Positions 1 through 8,441 are shown, numbered from the stretch's first letter. The stretch: 64,000 bases of DNA from Prosthecobacter algae (GCF_039542385.1 NZ_BAABIA010000009.1:62001-126000); one strand, 5' to 3'. Made by a program: numbers and translations. The notes: generated by a model not told the origin, from the letters alone.

Positions 1-5
1 CCCAA

Positions 6-104
6 GCAAGCCCAACGGGCTTGCGGAATTAAGCCCAGGGTTGGCACAACCCTGGGTCACAACCACGCCACATCCCGTCCCCGCGATCAACCCCAAAGGG
101 GTTG
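6..104. repeat. Triple-hairpin REP-like element downstream of argJ
   Basis: Three perfect inverted repeats lie head to tail: 6-24 (8-bp arms, 3-base loop), 34-56 (10-bp arms, loop GCA) and 88-104 (7-bp arms CAACCCC/GGGGTTG, loop AAA). The element sits just beyond the argJ stop codon. Short, stable, closely spaced palindromes at gene ends are typical of REP/BIME elements mobilised by RAYT transposases. I see no second copy in this window. It could also serve as an argJ terminator, although no T-tract follows the arms in the minus direction. Confidence 0.6.
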
Positions 105-138
105 TATCCACCGTCGAAGGTCCCCCTCGGCCCTGACC

Positions 139-1428
139 TCAAGCCAGCCCCTTCTGACGCTTCGCATGGATCGCAGCCGAATACTCGCTGCTGTTAAAGT
201 CCACGTATTCCTCAGACAGGTCACTGGTGTAAACAATGTGATTGGCACTGCCTTGATTGAGATCAATCGTCACGGAGAAGCGTGGTTCCTTCACCACCTT
301 CTCAAGCTCGCTCACGGGCGTATTCGTGGTTAGGCCGCCTTTGCAGGCAATGAGGCCGCCGAAGTAAATATCAATGAGTTCCTCCCTCAGGCGCGCGCCA
401 GAGTAACCCACGGCATGGATCACACGTCCCCAGTTCGGGTCGCTGCCATGCCAGGAGCACTTCACCAGCATGGACTTCGCCACCGCTTCCGCCGCCTTTT
501 TCGCATCGGCATGGGTGCGGGCATTGCGCACGCGGATCTCCACAAACTTCGTTACGCGCTCACCATCGCTCACGATCATCTTCGCCAGCTCCAGCATCAC
601 TTTATGCAGCGCACAGCGGAAGATCTTCGCCTCGTCACTGCCTTTTTTAATCGGTGGGCATTCGGCCATGCCGTTGCTCATCACAATGACGGTATCGTTT
701 GTGCTCGTATCACCATCAATGGTGATGCAGTTGAACGACTGATCCACCGCACTGCGCATGGCCCGCTTCAGTTCATCGGGAGAAATCTTCGCATCGGTCG
801 TGATGAAGCACAGCATCGTCGCCATGTTCGGGCAGATCATTCCCGCGCCTTTGGCAATGCCACCGATGCGGAAACTCCCGTCCCCGCAGGGTACTTCGAT
901 GGAGTAGCTCTTCGGCTTCGTATCGCTGGTCATGATCGCCCGTGAGGCATCGTCAGAACCTGTGGGCGTGAGTATTTCCGCCAGTTCTTTCACTCGGGGA
1001 GTGATGCGCTGGATGGGCATGTTCATGCCGATGATGCCGGTGGAGCACACCTGCACCTGGCGCATGCGGATGCCCAGCGCTTCCGCCGTGGCCTTGCACA
1101 TGGCCTTCGCATCCTGGATGCCCTGGGGCCCCGTGCAGGCATTGGCATTGCCGCTGTTGGCAATGATGGCACGCACATCGCTGTCCTTGATGTGCTGCTG
1201 GGACACACGCACGCAGGCCGCACGGACCTTGTTCGTCGTAAAGACCGCATCCGTCACCGTGGGCACATCGGAGGTCAACAGCATCAGATCCAGGCGTGTG
1301 ACCTCTGGATTCTTGATGCCGCAGGAGATGGCCCCCGCACGAAATCCGCGCGCAGCCGTCACCCCACCGTCAATGATTTTAAATGGCACCCGCACCTCGC
1401 GGAAGGGATCAAAGAAATCGTCGCTCAT
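139..1428 (-). CDS. argJ: Bifunctional ornithine/glutamate N-acetyltransferase ArgJ
   Basis: ArgJ transfers the acetyl group from N-acetylornithine to glutamate, closing the cyclic arginine pathway; some members also use acetyl-CoA. The 429-residue product has the family marks: NSGNANACTG at 91-100, STGIIG at 129-134, and the self-cleavage motif KGAGMICPNMATML at 193-206, where Thr204 is the expected N-terminal nucleophile of the beta chain. The length fits an uncleaved alpha-beta precursor. Its start overlaps the argC stop by four bases (ATGA), so the two genes are almost certainly cotranscribed and translationally coupled. Whether it is mono- or bifunctional cannot be read from sequence. 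Confidence 0.95.
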   Translation of the reverse strand: MSDDFFDPFREVRVPFKIIDGGVTAARGFRAGAISCGIKNPEVTRLDLMLLTSDVPTVTDAVFTTNKVRAACVRVSQQHIKDSDVRAIIANSGNANACTGPQGIQDAKAMCKATAEALGIRMRQVQVCSTGIIGMNMPIQRITPRVKELAEILTPTGSDDASRAIMTSDTKPKSYSIEVPCGDGSFRIGGIAKGAGMICPNMATMLCFITTDAKISPDELKRAMRSAVDQSFNCITIDGDTSTNDTVIVMSNGMAECPPIKKGSDEAKIFRCALHKVMLELAKMIVSDGERVTKFVEIRVRNARTHADAKKAAEAVAKSMLVKCSWHGSDPNWGRVIHAVGYSGARLREELIDIYFGGLIACKGGLTTNTPVSELEKVVKEPRFSVTIDLNQGSANHIVYTSDLSEEYVDFNSSEYSAAIHAKRQKGLA

Positions 1429-2474
1429 ACACTCAAAAGTCCTGCAGCAGGGTCAAAGCCACACACTAGGTTCATATTCTGCACCGCCTGGCTGGAAGCG
1501 CCTTTACCGATGTTGTCTTCGGCACTCATCAAAATCAGGCGGCCCGCCCGTGTGTCCATGGCCCAGCCGATATCCACAAAGTTCGTCCCCATCACATGCT
1601 TCGTATCCGGGCTCTGATTCTTGCCCAGCAGACGGATGAAGGTCTGGTCGGCGTAAGCGTTATTCAATACAGCTTCCACCTGCTCAATCGTCACACCCGG
1701 TTTCGGTGTCGCAAAGATGGTGGTGCAAATACCCGCAAACACAGGCACCAGATGGGGCACAAAGGACAACCGCACCGGACGTCCGGCGGCGATCTCCAGT
1801 TCCTGGCCGACTTCGCTCAAGTGGCGATGCTGGGGGACACTGTAGCTACGCAGGCTGTTCTGGATCTCACAAAACAGTAGCGGGATGCTAGCATTCCGCC
1901 CCGCCCCACTGGCCCCGCTCATGCTGGAAACTGCTAGTGGATCTTCCGTCAGCAGCCCTGCCTTCAGCAGCGGGATCAGCGGCAGCAAGATGCTTGTGGG
2001 GTAGCAGCCTGGGCAGGCGATGAGACGTGCCTTTTTGATCTCTTCTGCACGCACTTCAGGCAGGGCATACACCGCCTCATCCAGCAGCTCAGGTGCGGGA
2101 TGTTCATGCGCATAAAATTCCTTGTACACTTCGGCACTGCGCAGACGGAAGTCAGCACTCAGATCGATGACCTTGATGCCCGCCTCCAGCAGCGGTTTGG
2201 CATACTCCACAGACACCCCATGAGGCAGGGCCAGAAAGGCAATTTGTGCGCCACTCTCCTTCAGGGTCGCGACATCCGGGTTCGTGAAAGTCAGCGTATC
2301 CGCCACGCCCACTTTGCGGAAGCGGGGGAACTCCGCCGAGAGGGCTTTACCAGCGAGCGTGCGCGAAGTCACCGCTACCAGCTCGGCATGAGGATGGCGC
2401 AGCAGCAGCTTCAGCAGTTCAATGCCTGAATAACCACTCGCACCAAGGACGGCAACTTTGACTTTGTCTAACAT
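1425..2474 (-). CDS. argC: N-acetyl-gamma-glutamyl-phosphate reductase ArgC
   Basis: ArgC is the NADPH-dependent reductase that turns N-acetylglutamyl phosphate into the semialdehyde in cytoplasmic arginine synthesis. The start chosen at 2474 gives 349 residues and places the Rossmann motif GASGYSG at 11-17, as usual in the family; an upstream in-frame start would add 25 residues without similarity to ArgC. The catalytic cysteine is Cys157 in CPGCYPTS, and HGVSVEYA follows family pattern. It is the first gene of argC-argJ and overlaps argJ by four bases. No Shine-Dalgarno sequence is evident before the start. Confidence 0.95.
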   Translation of the reverse strand: MLDKVKVAVLGASGYSGIELLKLLLRHPHAELVAVTSRTLAGKALSAEFPRFRKVGVADTLTFTNPDVATLKESGAQIAFLALPHGVSVEYAKPLLEAGIKVIDLSADFRLRSAEVYKEFYAHEHPAPELLDEAVYALPEVRAEEIKKARLIACPGCYPTSILLPLIPLLKAGLLTEDPLAVSSMSGASGAGRNASIPLLFCEIQNSLRSYSVPQHRHLSEVGQELEIAAGRPVRLSFVPHLVPVFAGICTTIFATPKPGVTIEQVEAVLNNAYADQTFIRLLGKNQSPDTKHVMGTNFVDIGWAMDTRAGRLILMSAEDNIGKGASSQAVQNMNLVCGFDPAAGLLSV

Positions 2475-2682
2475 CGGGAGGGCGAAGTATGCGCCCCTGC
2501 GCCCGTCTCGCAAGACCAGATTTGAGTTGTCTGTGACGAATGGCCACAAAACTCAGCCACCATGCCCCGCCGTCATGCTGAGACCAAGGAGGCTGCATTG
2601 GAGAGGTGTGGGCCGCTCGGCGAGTGATCGTATGTCAACAACGACAATCATCCGATCAACAACAAGTCAAAACCTCACCGCT

Positions 2683-3075
2683 ATGAAACACGCACCTACC
2701 GCCGCTGGCGCCCTTCTGGGCCTTCTGTTTATCACCTTTGGCCTGAATTTCTTCTTCAATTTCATCCCCATGCCTGCGGATCCCTCCCCCGCTGACGCCC
2801 CGCACAAGCTTTTCATGGCCGCGCTCTTCCCCACGGGCTACCTCGCCTTTGTGAAGGTGCTTGAAATCACCGGCGGTCTCCTGGTGGCCCTGCCGAAGAC
2901 CCGCAACATCGGCCTGCTCATCCTCGGCCCCATCGTCGTCAACATCCTCGCCTTCCATGTCTTCCTGACCAAGGGCGCGGGCCTGTTTGAGCCACCGGTG
3001 CTGCTCATCACAGCCCTTTCTGCCTACCTGCTCTTCGCCGGTCGCCGCGCTTTTGCCGGCCTACTCAAGGCTTAA
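2683..3075 (+). CDS. DoxX-like small integral membrane protein
   Basis: The 130-residue product is almost entirely hydrophobic, with about four membrane segments (roughly residues 7-26, 43-64, 73-91 and 103-120), and resembles the DoxX/DUF6326-like group of small membrane proteins. The start at 2683 puts the first membrane helix right after MKHAPTAAG; a longer in-frame extension upstream is Arg- and Ser-rich and looks non-coding. It is divergent from argC. DoxX-like proteins have been linked to redox control and quinone interaction in a few species, but no specific role can be assigned here. Confidence 0.7.
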   Translation: MKHAPTAAGALLGLLFITFGLNFFFNFIPMPADPSPADAPHKLFMAALFPTGYLAFVKVLEITGGLLVALPKTRNIGLLILGPIVVNILAFHVFLTKGAGLFEPPVLLITALSAYLLFAGRRAFAGLLKA

Positions 3076-3197
3076 CCCTCCCCCCGGAAAAAAGAGCCAG
3101 TCTTCTGCCAATGGCGGGAGGCTGGCTTTCTTTTTGTGAGGGGCATCCCGTGACTTCTTCATGGACCCACCGCCCCGGCTGCGCTATCCGCAGCACC

Positions 3198-3983
3198 ATG
3201 CAGATCACCAGTGCCAGCAATGAAAAGATCAAACACGCCCGCCGTGTCCGCGATGGTCGTGAGCCCGGTCTGATCTTCATTGAGGGCCTGCGCCTAGCTG
3301 AGGAAGCAGTGAACTCCAGCCTAACCATTGAAGTCTGTTTTTCCGATTCTCTTGACCCAGCCGAGTCACGTCTGGTCGCACTCCTAAAACGGCTGGAACA
3401 AAATTCAGTGCCGCACTTCACCACCACCACGGACATCATCCGGGCCATGAGTGACACGGTGCAGAGCCAGGGCATCATCCTCATCGCACGCCGCCCTGCC
3501 CAGCAGACCACAGGAGCCTGGCAAAAAAATAGCACTCTGCTGCTGGGCCTGGATCGCCTGCAGGATCCTGGCAATCTCGGCACCCTCATTCGCACCGCCG
3601 AGGCCGCTGGCGTCGGCGGCATCGTCTCTCTCAAAGGCAGTGCCGATGCATTCTCTCCCAAAGTTCTGCGCAGCTCCATGGGCTCCGCCTTCCGCCTGCC
3701 CCTGCTGGAAAATGCCAGCGCAGCAGACCTCAACGCCTTGCAGGTAAATCAGGGTTTCAAGATCGTCGCTGCTGCGGGTGAAGGCGAAATGGATTACACC
3801 GACTACGATTGGCAGCAGCCTACGCTTCTTTTGTTAGGCAATGAGGGGCGAGGTGTGGCCCCAGAGCTGATGCAGCAGTGCGACGTTCGTCTTCGCATCC
3901 CCATGCATGCAGGGGTGGAGTCGCTAAACGTCGCCGCCGCTGGTGCCGTCATGCTGTTTGAGGCCGCCCGTCAGCGCCGGTGA
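3198..3983 (+). CDS. TrmH/SpoU-family RNA 2'-O-methyltransferase
   Basis: A 261-residue SPOUT-class methyltransferase expected to 2'-O-methylate a ribose in rRNA or tRNA using SAM. The N-terminal part (ITSASNEKIKHARRVRDG, then FIEG) is the L30e-like RNA-binding substrate domain. The C-terminal catalytic domain carries the three SpoU motifs: LQDPGNLGTLIRTAEAAG, LLGNEGRGV and IPMHAGVESLNVAAAGAV, which form the knotted SAM site. The start at 3198 was chosen because homology begins there. It converges with the HAD gene, the two stop codons being separated by one base. The exact target nucleotide is unknown. Confidence 0.88.
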   Translation: MQITSASNEKIKHARRVRDGREPGLIFIEGLRLAEEAVNSSLTIEVCFSDSLDPAESRLVALLKRLEQNSVPHFTTTTDIIRAMSDTVQSQGIILIARRPAQQTTGAWQKNSTLLLGLDRLQDPGNLGTLIRTAEAAGVGGIVSLKGSADAFSPKVLRSSMGSAFRLPLLENASAADLNALQVNQGFKIVAAAGEGEMDYTDYDWQQPTLLLLGNEGRGVAPELMQQCDVRLRIPMHAGVESLNVAAAGAVMLFEAARQRR

Positions 3984-3984
3984 T

Positions 3985-4575
3985 TCAGCGGAGCGTGCGC
4001 GGCACAAAGGCCCACTGCATACCCGCCGCCTCTGCCGCCACGATGCCCGCCTGACCATCTTCCAGCACCAGGCATTCCTTCGGGTCCACACCCAGCTTTT
4101 CAGCCGCGAGCAGAAACATATCCGGCGCAGGTTTACCACGCTTCACATACGCAGGCGTCACGATGACCGGGAACAGATGCAGCAGCCCGCTGGCGGCCAG
4201 ACAGCCGCGCACGATGATCTCCTCACTGCCCGAGGCGACAGCCATCGGAAACTTGCCTTCCAGAGAACGGGCAAAATCCGCCACGGGCTTGATCGCCTCC
4301 ATCTGCGGGATGATCTTCAAAAACATCTCCACTTTGGATTCCGCGACGGCGTCGGGATCAATGGCACTGCCATACTGCTCATTGAGTTCCATCACCACAT
4401 CCTGCTCCCGAACACCCGCACGGGCATAGAAGAACTCTTCGGTAAAATCAAAGGGCGCACCGTGCAGCTTCAGCGAGGCAAGCCAAGCTTCGTAGTGCTT
4501 CGGCATGGAGTCCACCAGGGTGCCGTCACAATCAAAGATGTAGGCGCGAAAGGGGTAGTCAGGAATCTCGAGCAT
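3985..4575 (-). CDS. HAD-superfamily phosphatase (beta-phosphoglucomutase/YqaB-like)
   Basis: A 196-residue subclass I HAD enzyme. Motif I is DCDGTLVD (Asp15 nucleophile, Asp17 acid-base), motif II is VASGS, the Lys motif lies in KRGKPAPD and motif IV is LEDGQAGIVAA. The helical cap between motifs I and II resembles beta-phosphoglucomutase and sugar-phosphate phosphatases such as YqaB. The substrate is probably a small phosphosugar, not determinable here. It lies 69 bases downstream of the last gene of the tubulin operon on the same strand, with no clear intrinsic terminator between them, so read-through transcription is possible. Confidence 0.85.
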   Translation of the reverse strand: MLEIPDYPFRAYIFDCDGTLVDSMPKHYEAWLASLKLHGAPFDFTEEFFYARAGVREQDVVMELNEQYGSAIDPDAVAESKVEMFLKIIPQMEAIKPVADFARSLEGKFPMAVASGSEEIIVRGCLAASGLLHLFPVIVTPAYVKRGKPAPDMFLLAAEKLGVDPKECLVLEDGQAGIVAAEAAGMQWAFVPRTLR

Positions 4576-4644
4576 GAGGAGGGTATGCCTTCCTTATACC
4601 AGGACGGCTCTGATGTCGAATGCCTCGTGGTTCCCCCTCGTCCC

Positions 4645-4890
4645 TCAGTGCCCTTCCCCACGGTCTTCTAGGTAGTCCAGGGCCTTGGTCAGGCTGGACT
4701 GCGTTAGGAAGTGATTCAGGCGGGCCGGCAGCACTGGTTTTAACCGGACATGCTCCGCGCTCAAAGCTTCCGACACGCGCTGCAATTCCGCCAGATGTGC
4801 CGCTGGGTCACGGTCGCGAAAGGCATGATCTGCAATGGTTTCCAGCCTCTGACGCAGCAGAGTGTGAAGGGTGGCAAATTCAGGATTCAC
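4645..4890 (-). CDS. Small helical protein, fourth gene of the bacterial tubulin operon
   Basis: An 81-residue unrecognised protein. Its GTG start overlaps the bklc stop codon in the arrangement GTGA, the classic layout for translational coupling, so it belongs to the btub transcript. The sequence is soluble, charged and likely all-helical, with Leu/Ala-rich stretches (about 7-22, 29-45 and 56-76), no signal peptide, no membrane segment and no cysteine. No known family is recognised. By position it may act with bKLC or the tubulins; this is inference only. Overlap with bklc and an open frame of this length support it as real, but no homologue can be checked here. Confidence 0.65.
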   Translation of the reverse strand: MNPEFATLHTLLRQRLETIADHAFRDRDPAAHLAELQRVSEALSAEHVRLKPVLPARLNHFLTQSSLTKALDYLEDRGEGH

Positions 4891-5657
4891 AGCGATTTAT
4901 CGATCAACAGAGCCGCAGCCCGGCGTGGGTTTGGGTGATACCCGTTCATGCTCGCACGGATCTTCTTGGCACGGTCCACACAGGCCTCCGCTTTCTGAAA
5001 ATCCCCCGACGCTTTGTACACGGCCCCCAGGTTGATGTAGGTCTGGGAAAGATCGGCCGGATCCATTTGGTCCGTGGCCAAATTTTCGCGGATACTCAGC
5101 GCATGTTCATGCATCTGCTGGGCATTTTCCACGTCCAGATTCGCGTAATAAAGCACCCCCAGATTGTTATACACGGAGGCCACCCGGGCACTACGATCCC
5201 CATCCGTAAGTTGGAAGATATCCAGCGCCTCCTGGTAGTATTGCTCCGCCTTCGTGTAATCCCGTGTCTGCTTGAAGATCATCGCCAGATTGTTCTTGAT
5301 GGTGGCCACCTTATCACTGTTGGCGATGCCTCCTTGTTCGGCGATCTTCAGTGCCTTTTGGTAATATTCCGCAGCTTGATCTGCACGGCCCCAGCGATCA
5401 TACAGATGCGCCAGCAGCGAGTGAATGCCCGTGAGCAGTTCAGCATCCGGCTTGCGAGGTTCCTGGGCGCGAAAAAGAGCCTCCCGATAAAGCGACTCCG
5501 CCTTGCGAAATTCCCCCTCCTTTTGCCGCAAATCTGCCAAAACGCTGATCTGCTCCACCAGCGTCCCGACTCGGGAAGAATCATGGTAGGCAACACGACG
5601 CGCCTCCTCCACACTGCGCGAGGCGGCGGCAATCTGACGCTCCAGGTTGGGGTCCAC
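4887..5657 (-). CDS. bklc: Bacterial kinesin light chain-like TPR protein bKLC
   Basis: A 256-residue tetratricopeptide protein directly downstream of btubB, matching the bacterial kinesin light chain-like gene of Prosthecobacter. About five TPRs are visible, starting near residues 36, 78, 120, 162 and 208, with the roughly 42-residue spacing typical of eukaryotic kinesin light chains rather than ordinary 34-residue TPRs; examples are KAESLYREALFRAQ and KAEQYYQEALDIFQ. In the literature bKLC is reported to link bacterial tubulin filaments to membranes. The start codon is GTG with no Shine-Dalgarno sequence, 30 bases after the btubB stop. It overlaps the next small gene by four bases. There is no kinesin motor domain in the window. 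Confidence 0.93.
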   Translation of the reverse strand: MDPNLERQIAAASRSVEEARRVAYHDSSRVGTLVEQISVLADLRQKEGEFRKAESLYREALFRAQEPRKPDAELLTGIHSLLAHLYDRWGRADQAAEYYQKALKIAEQGGIANSDKVATIKNNLAMIFKQTRDYTKAEQYYQEALDIFQLTDGDRSARVASVYNNLGVLYYANLDVENAQQMHEHALSIRENLATDQMDPADLSQTYINLGAVYKASGDFQKAEACVDRAKKIRASMNGYHPNPRRAAALLIDKSL

Positions 5658-5687
5658 AATGAAGAATAGGCTAAACCGTGACCGGGA

Positions 5688-6968
5688 TCAACTCGCGTCG
5701 CGGTAGGATTGGGCAAGGTTGGCGATCTGGTTGCGCGCCTTCGCCATCATGTCACGGGAAACCCCCGCGTTCTCATACCAATGCGTGTAGGCATGATTGT
5801 CAAACATGATGTCGAACTGCGCAATCAGACGCTCAAAGACAGCCGCGATGCCGGTGTGATTCACCAGGGCCAGACCGCTCGAGGCAAAACCTCCAGGCGC
5901 TGTTTCCGCATACCCCAGCTTCAGCCCGCCCGAGGAGGGCATGTAGCTCGCATAGTTCAGGGACTTGCGGATGGTGGCCATGTTTTCATCCACGTCCTTC
6001 GCCTTGATATCCCCACGGAAAAGCGCACTCGCCGCCAGATAGACCCCCTGCTGCCAGTCAATGGCCGCCGTGAAGTTATCCTGCGAAAAGGTTTCGCGCG
6101 CCAGATCCGGAAAATTCGTCCGCACCTGCCCTTCCTGCCCGGCACCGCGCATCGGCGCAAAGCTGGCGGTCAAGAAGTGGTTGCCCGGGAACGGCACCAG
6201 ATTGGTGACAAATTCGCTCAAGTCCGTATTCAGCTTGCCCGGAAACCGCAAAGACGCCGTCACCGAACTGACAATCAGCGCGATGATGTTGTTCAGGTCC
6301 ATGTAGTTCGGGCTGCGGTTCAGCTTCGATTTGGCGATGCGGAACAGGGCCTCATTGTCCAGCAGCACCGCCCCATCCGCATTGTCCAAAATGCGCTGCA
6401 GGGTGAGGATGGCATTGTAGGGCTCCACAGCGGAGTCCGAGATCAGCGGCGAAGGTACCACGGAGAAAGTGAAGATGCGCTTTTTCGGATAGGCCTGGCG
6501 CAGGCGCTCCAGGATCAGCGAGCCGAGACCCGAGCCTGAACCACCACCGATGGAGTGCGTCATCAGGAAGCCCTGCAGCCCCTTGGTTTTCTCCACCGCG
6601 CTGTCAATCACGTTCATGATCTGGTCGATGACCTTCTCACCCTCCACATTGTAGCCACGCGCCCAGTTGTTCGCCGCACCTGGGATCTTCCGCACGATGC
6701 TGCTCTCATCAAAAAGCTGGGACATATCCCCACCTTCGATACGGGCGATGACACCAGGCTCCAGATCCACCAGCACGGCACGTGGCACGTACTTGCCATC
6801 GCGCACCTTGTGAAAGAAGACTTCCATGTTGGAATTAGCCGCAGCATTGCTGCCTTCCTTCAAGGTGCCTGCTTCCGTAAGGCCATGCTCACGCAGTGCC
6901 AGCCTCCAAAAGCTGTCTGCGATCTGATTGCCACACTGTCCGACGTGAATGCTTAAAATCTCTCTCAC
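5688..6968 (-). CDS. btubB: Bacterial tubulin BtubB
   Basis: A true tubulin-family GTPase of 426 residues that copolymerises with BtubA into small microtubule-like tubes. Visible features are the T1 motif GQCGNQI (10-16), the nucleotide-binding signature GGGSGSG (141-147, with Ser for the usual Thr) and the T7 region DLSEFVTNLVPFP, in which Glu252 aligns with the catalytic Glu of alpha-tubulin. This is clearly closer to eukaryotic tubulin than to FtsZ. Translation starts at GTG and is one of the few genes here with a good Shine-Dalgarno sequence (GGAG, eight bases upstream). It follows btubA by 57 bases and precedes bklc by 30. Confidence 0.98.
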   Translation of the reverse strand: MREILSIHVGQCGNQIADSFWRLALREHGLTEAGTLKEGSNAAANSNMEVFFHKVRDGKYVPRAVLVDLEPGVIARIEGGDMSQLFDESSIVRKIPGAANNWARGYNVEGEKVIDQIMNVIDSAVEKTKGLQGFLMTHSIGGGSGSGLGSLILERLRQAYPKKRIFTFSVVPSPLISDSAVEPYNAILTLQRILDNADGAVLLDNEALFRIAKSKLNRSPNYMDLNNIIALIVSSVTASLRFPGKLNTDLSEFVTNLVPFPGNHFLTASFAPMRGAGQEGQVRTNFPDLARETFSQDNFTAAIDWQQGVYLAASALFRGDIKAKDVDENMATIRKSLNYASYMPSSGGLKLGYAETAPGGFASSGLALVNHTGIAAVFERLIAQFDIMFDNHAYTHWYENAGVSRDMMAKARNQIANLAQSYRDAS

Positions 6969-7025
6969 TGTTTGTTCTCCGGGATGGTTCTTGAAACGGT
7001 TGCTCTGAAGGTGCCAGACAGCGGC

Positions 7026-8441
7026 CTAACGGCGGCGGTCCACAAGGTCACGCAGGCTCATGGAACCACGCGCATCATCACTCGCCGCAGCAGCGCGCAG
7101 GCTGGTTTCGCCAGCGGTATCCTGCACCTTGGCCTTGGCTCCGCTCTCTTCGGCCACTTGGTAGCTCTGCACCAGTTCCTGGGCCGAGGCGCGCAGGGCA
7201 TTGATCTGCTCCTCAGACATGCCTTCATTGAGGTACCAGTTGGCGAAGGCCTTGCGCTGCCAAAGCTTGTCAAAGTTGTGGCAGATCCGGTCGAGCACAC
7301 GGGCGATTTCCGTGTTGTTCGCTAGCAGCACCATGCTCTTGCGATGCGAGATGCCCGACTGCTCCACGTAACCAATTTTGAAAGCCGTGGGAATCCAATA
7401 AGTCAGCGGCAGCTTTTCACGCATCGCTGCCAGCGCGGCATCTGCCTGCGGCTTGTCCTCCATGATGCCACGGTAGAGAACCGCAGTGCTGAGGAAGCGG
7501 CCTTCCATCGGGGAGCAGGCCGCAAAGACAGAACCATTGTCGAACAGAGACTTGATCATATCTTCAATGCCCTGTTCCTCAAACTTGCTGCGGTCTGGAG
7601 GCGTCAGCGGTGCAAAGGCACACATCAGGAAATGCAGCGAAGGCTGGGGAACCAAGTTCGTCAGCAGCTCACGCAGACTGATTTCCACCGTCAGAAATCC
7701 GCTAAAACGCATGGAGGCCGTGATGCCAGCCAAAGCTTCCGTGATCAACAGGTTCAGATCGTCCACCGTCGGGCTCTCAATGTTCCATTTGCGGTGGGCC
7801 AGCTCAAACAGGGCCTCATTGTCAAAGATCAAGCAGGCATCGGCCGAACGACGAAGTGTGTTCAACGCAAAGACCGTGTTGTAAGGCTCCGTCACCACCG
7901 AAGACACCTGGGGAGACGGCAGCACCGCGCAGCTAAGCACCGGAATTTCGCCATACTTCTCTTTCAGCGACTCGATCAATAGCGACCCAAAGCCCGACCC
8001 CGTTCCGCCGCCGATGGCGTGCAGCACGATGATGCCACCCACGTTGTCACATTTATCAATTTCATAATCCAGCCGCCCCATCACCTCGGGCAGCACCTCA
8101 CGGCCGGCCCCCAAGTAACCCACGGCAAAATTGCCCCCTGCACCTTCCGTGCGGGAGATCAGGTTGGCCGGATTGAAAAGTGAACCACTGGTTGCCTTCA
8201 CGCTGTCAATCACGCTCGGCTCCAGATCCACCATGATGGCACGCGGCACATAACTGCCCGAAGAAGCCTCCCCCAGTTTTGAGAAAAAGGAACTCCAGTT
8301 CCCCTTCGGTGCGGCCCCTGGGGCAGTCTGTCCGGTCAGCGGATCGATTCCGTGTTCCTGACAGACTGTCTTCCAAAAAGAAGCCGCAATCTGGTTACCT
8401 GCCTGACCTATCGAAACGACAATGGTGTTGTTGACCTTCAT
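7026..8441 (-). CDS. btubA: Bacterial tubulin BtubA
   Basis: The 471-residue partner of BtubB. The tubulin fold is marked by the T1 motif GQAGNQI (12-18), the exact tubulin signature GGGTGSG (144-150), VTEPYNTV in the T5 region, DNEALF, and the T7 stretch SLRELLTNLVP with Glu258 at the alpha-tubulin catalytic position. The C-terminal tail (from about 425) is Ala/Glu/Arg-rich and ends DLVDRRR, unlike the acidic tails of eukaryotic tubulins. It starts with ATG, has no clear Shine-Dalgarno sequence and lies about 20 bases from a predicted transcription start. It is the first gene of btubA-btubB-bklc-orf81. BtubA/B are known to fold without chaperones and form GTP-dependent bacterial microtubules. 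Confidence 0.98.
   Translation of the reverse strand: MKVNNTIVVSIGQAGNQIAASFWKTVCQEHGIDPLTGQTAPGAAPKGNWSSFFSKLGEASSGSYVPRAIMVDLEPSVIDSVKATSGSLFNPANLISRTEGAGGNFAVGYLGAGREVLPEVMGRLDYEIDKCDNVGGIIVLHAIGGGTGSGFGSLLIESLKEKYGEIPVLSCAVLPSPQVSSVVTEPYNTVFALNTLRRSADACLIFDNEALFELAHRKWNIESPTVDDLNLLITEALAGITASMRFSGFLTVEISLRELLTNLVPQPSLHFLMCAFAPLTPPDRSKFEEQGIEDMIKSLFDNGSVFAACSPMEGRFLSTAVLYRGIMEDKPQADAALAAMREKLPLTYWIPTAFKIGYVEQSGISHRKSMVLLANNTEIARVLDRICHNFDKLWQRKAFANWYLNEGMSEEQINALRASAQELVQSYQVAEESGAKAKVQDTAGETSLRAAAASDDARGSMSLRDLVDRRR

Noticed and set aside
5348..5716. Other-frame open frame at the btubB-bklc junction as a separate gene
   Set aside because: It overlaps bklc in another frame and shows no coherent protein; bklc reads as regular TPRs.
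5688..8441. BtubA/B as ordinary FtsZ
   Set aside because: Both have tubulin-type T1, signature and T7 motifs (GQxGNQI, GGGxGSG, TNLVP) and full tubulin length; they are tubulins, not FtsZ.
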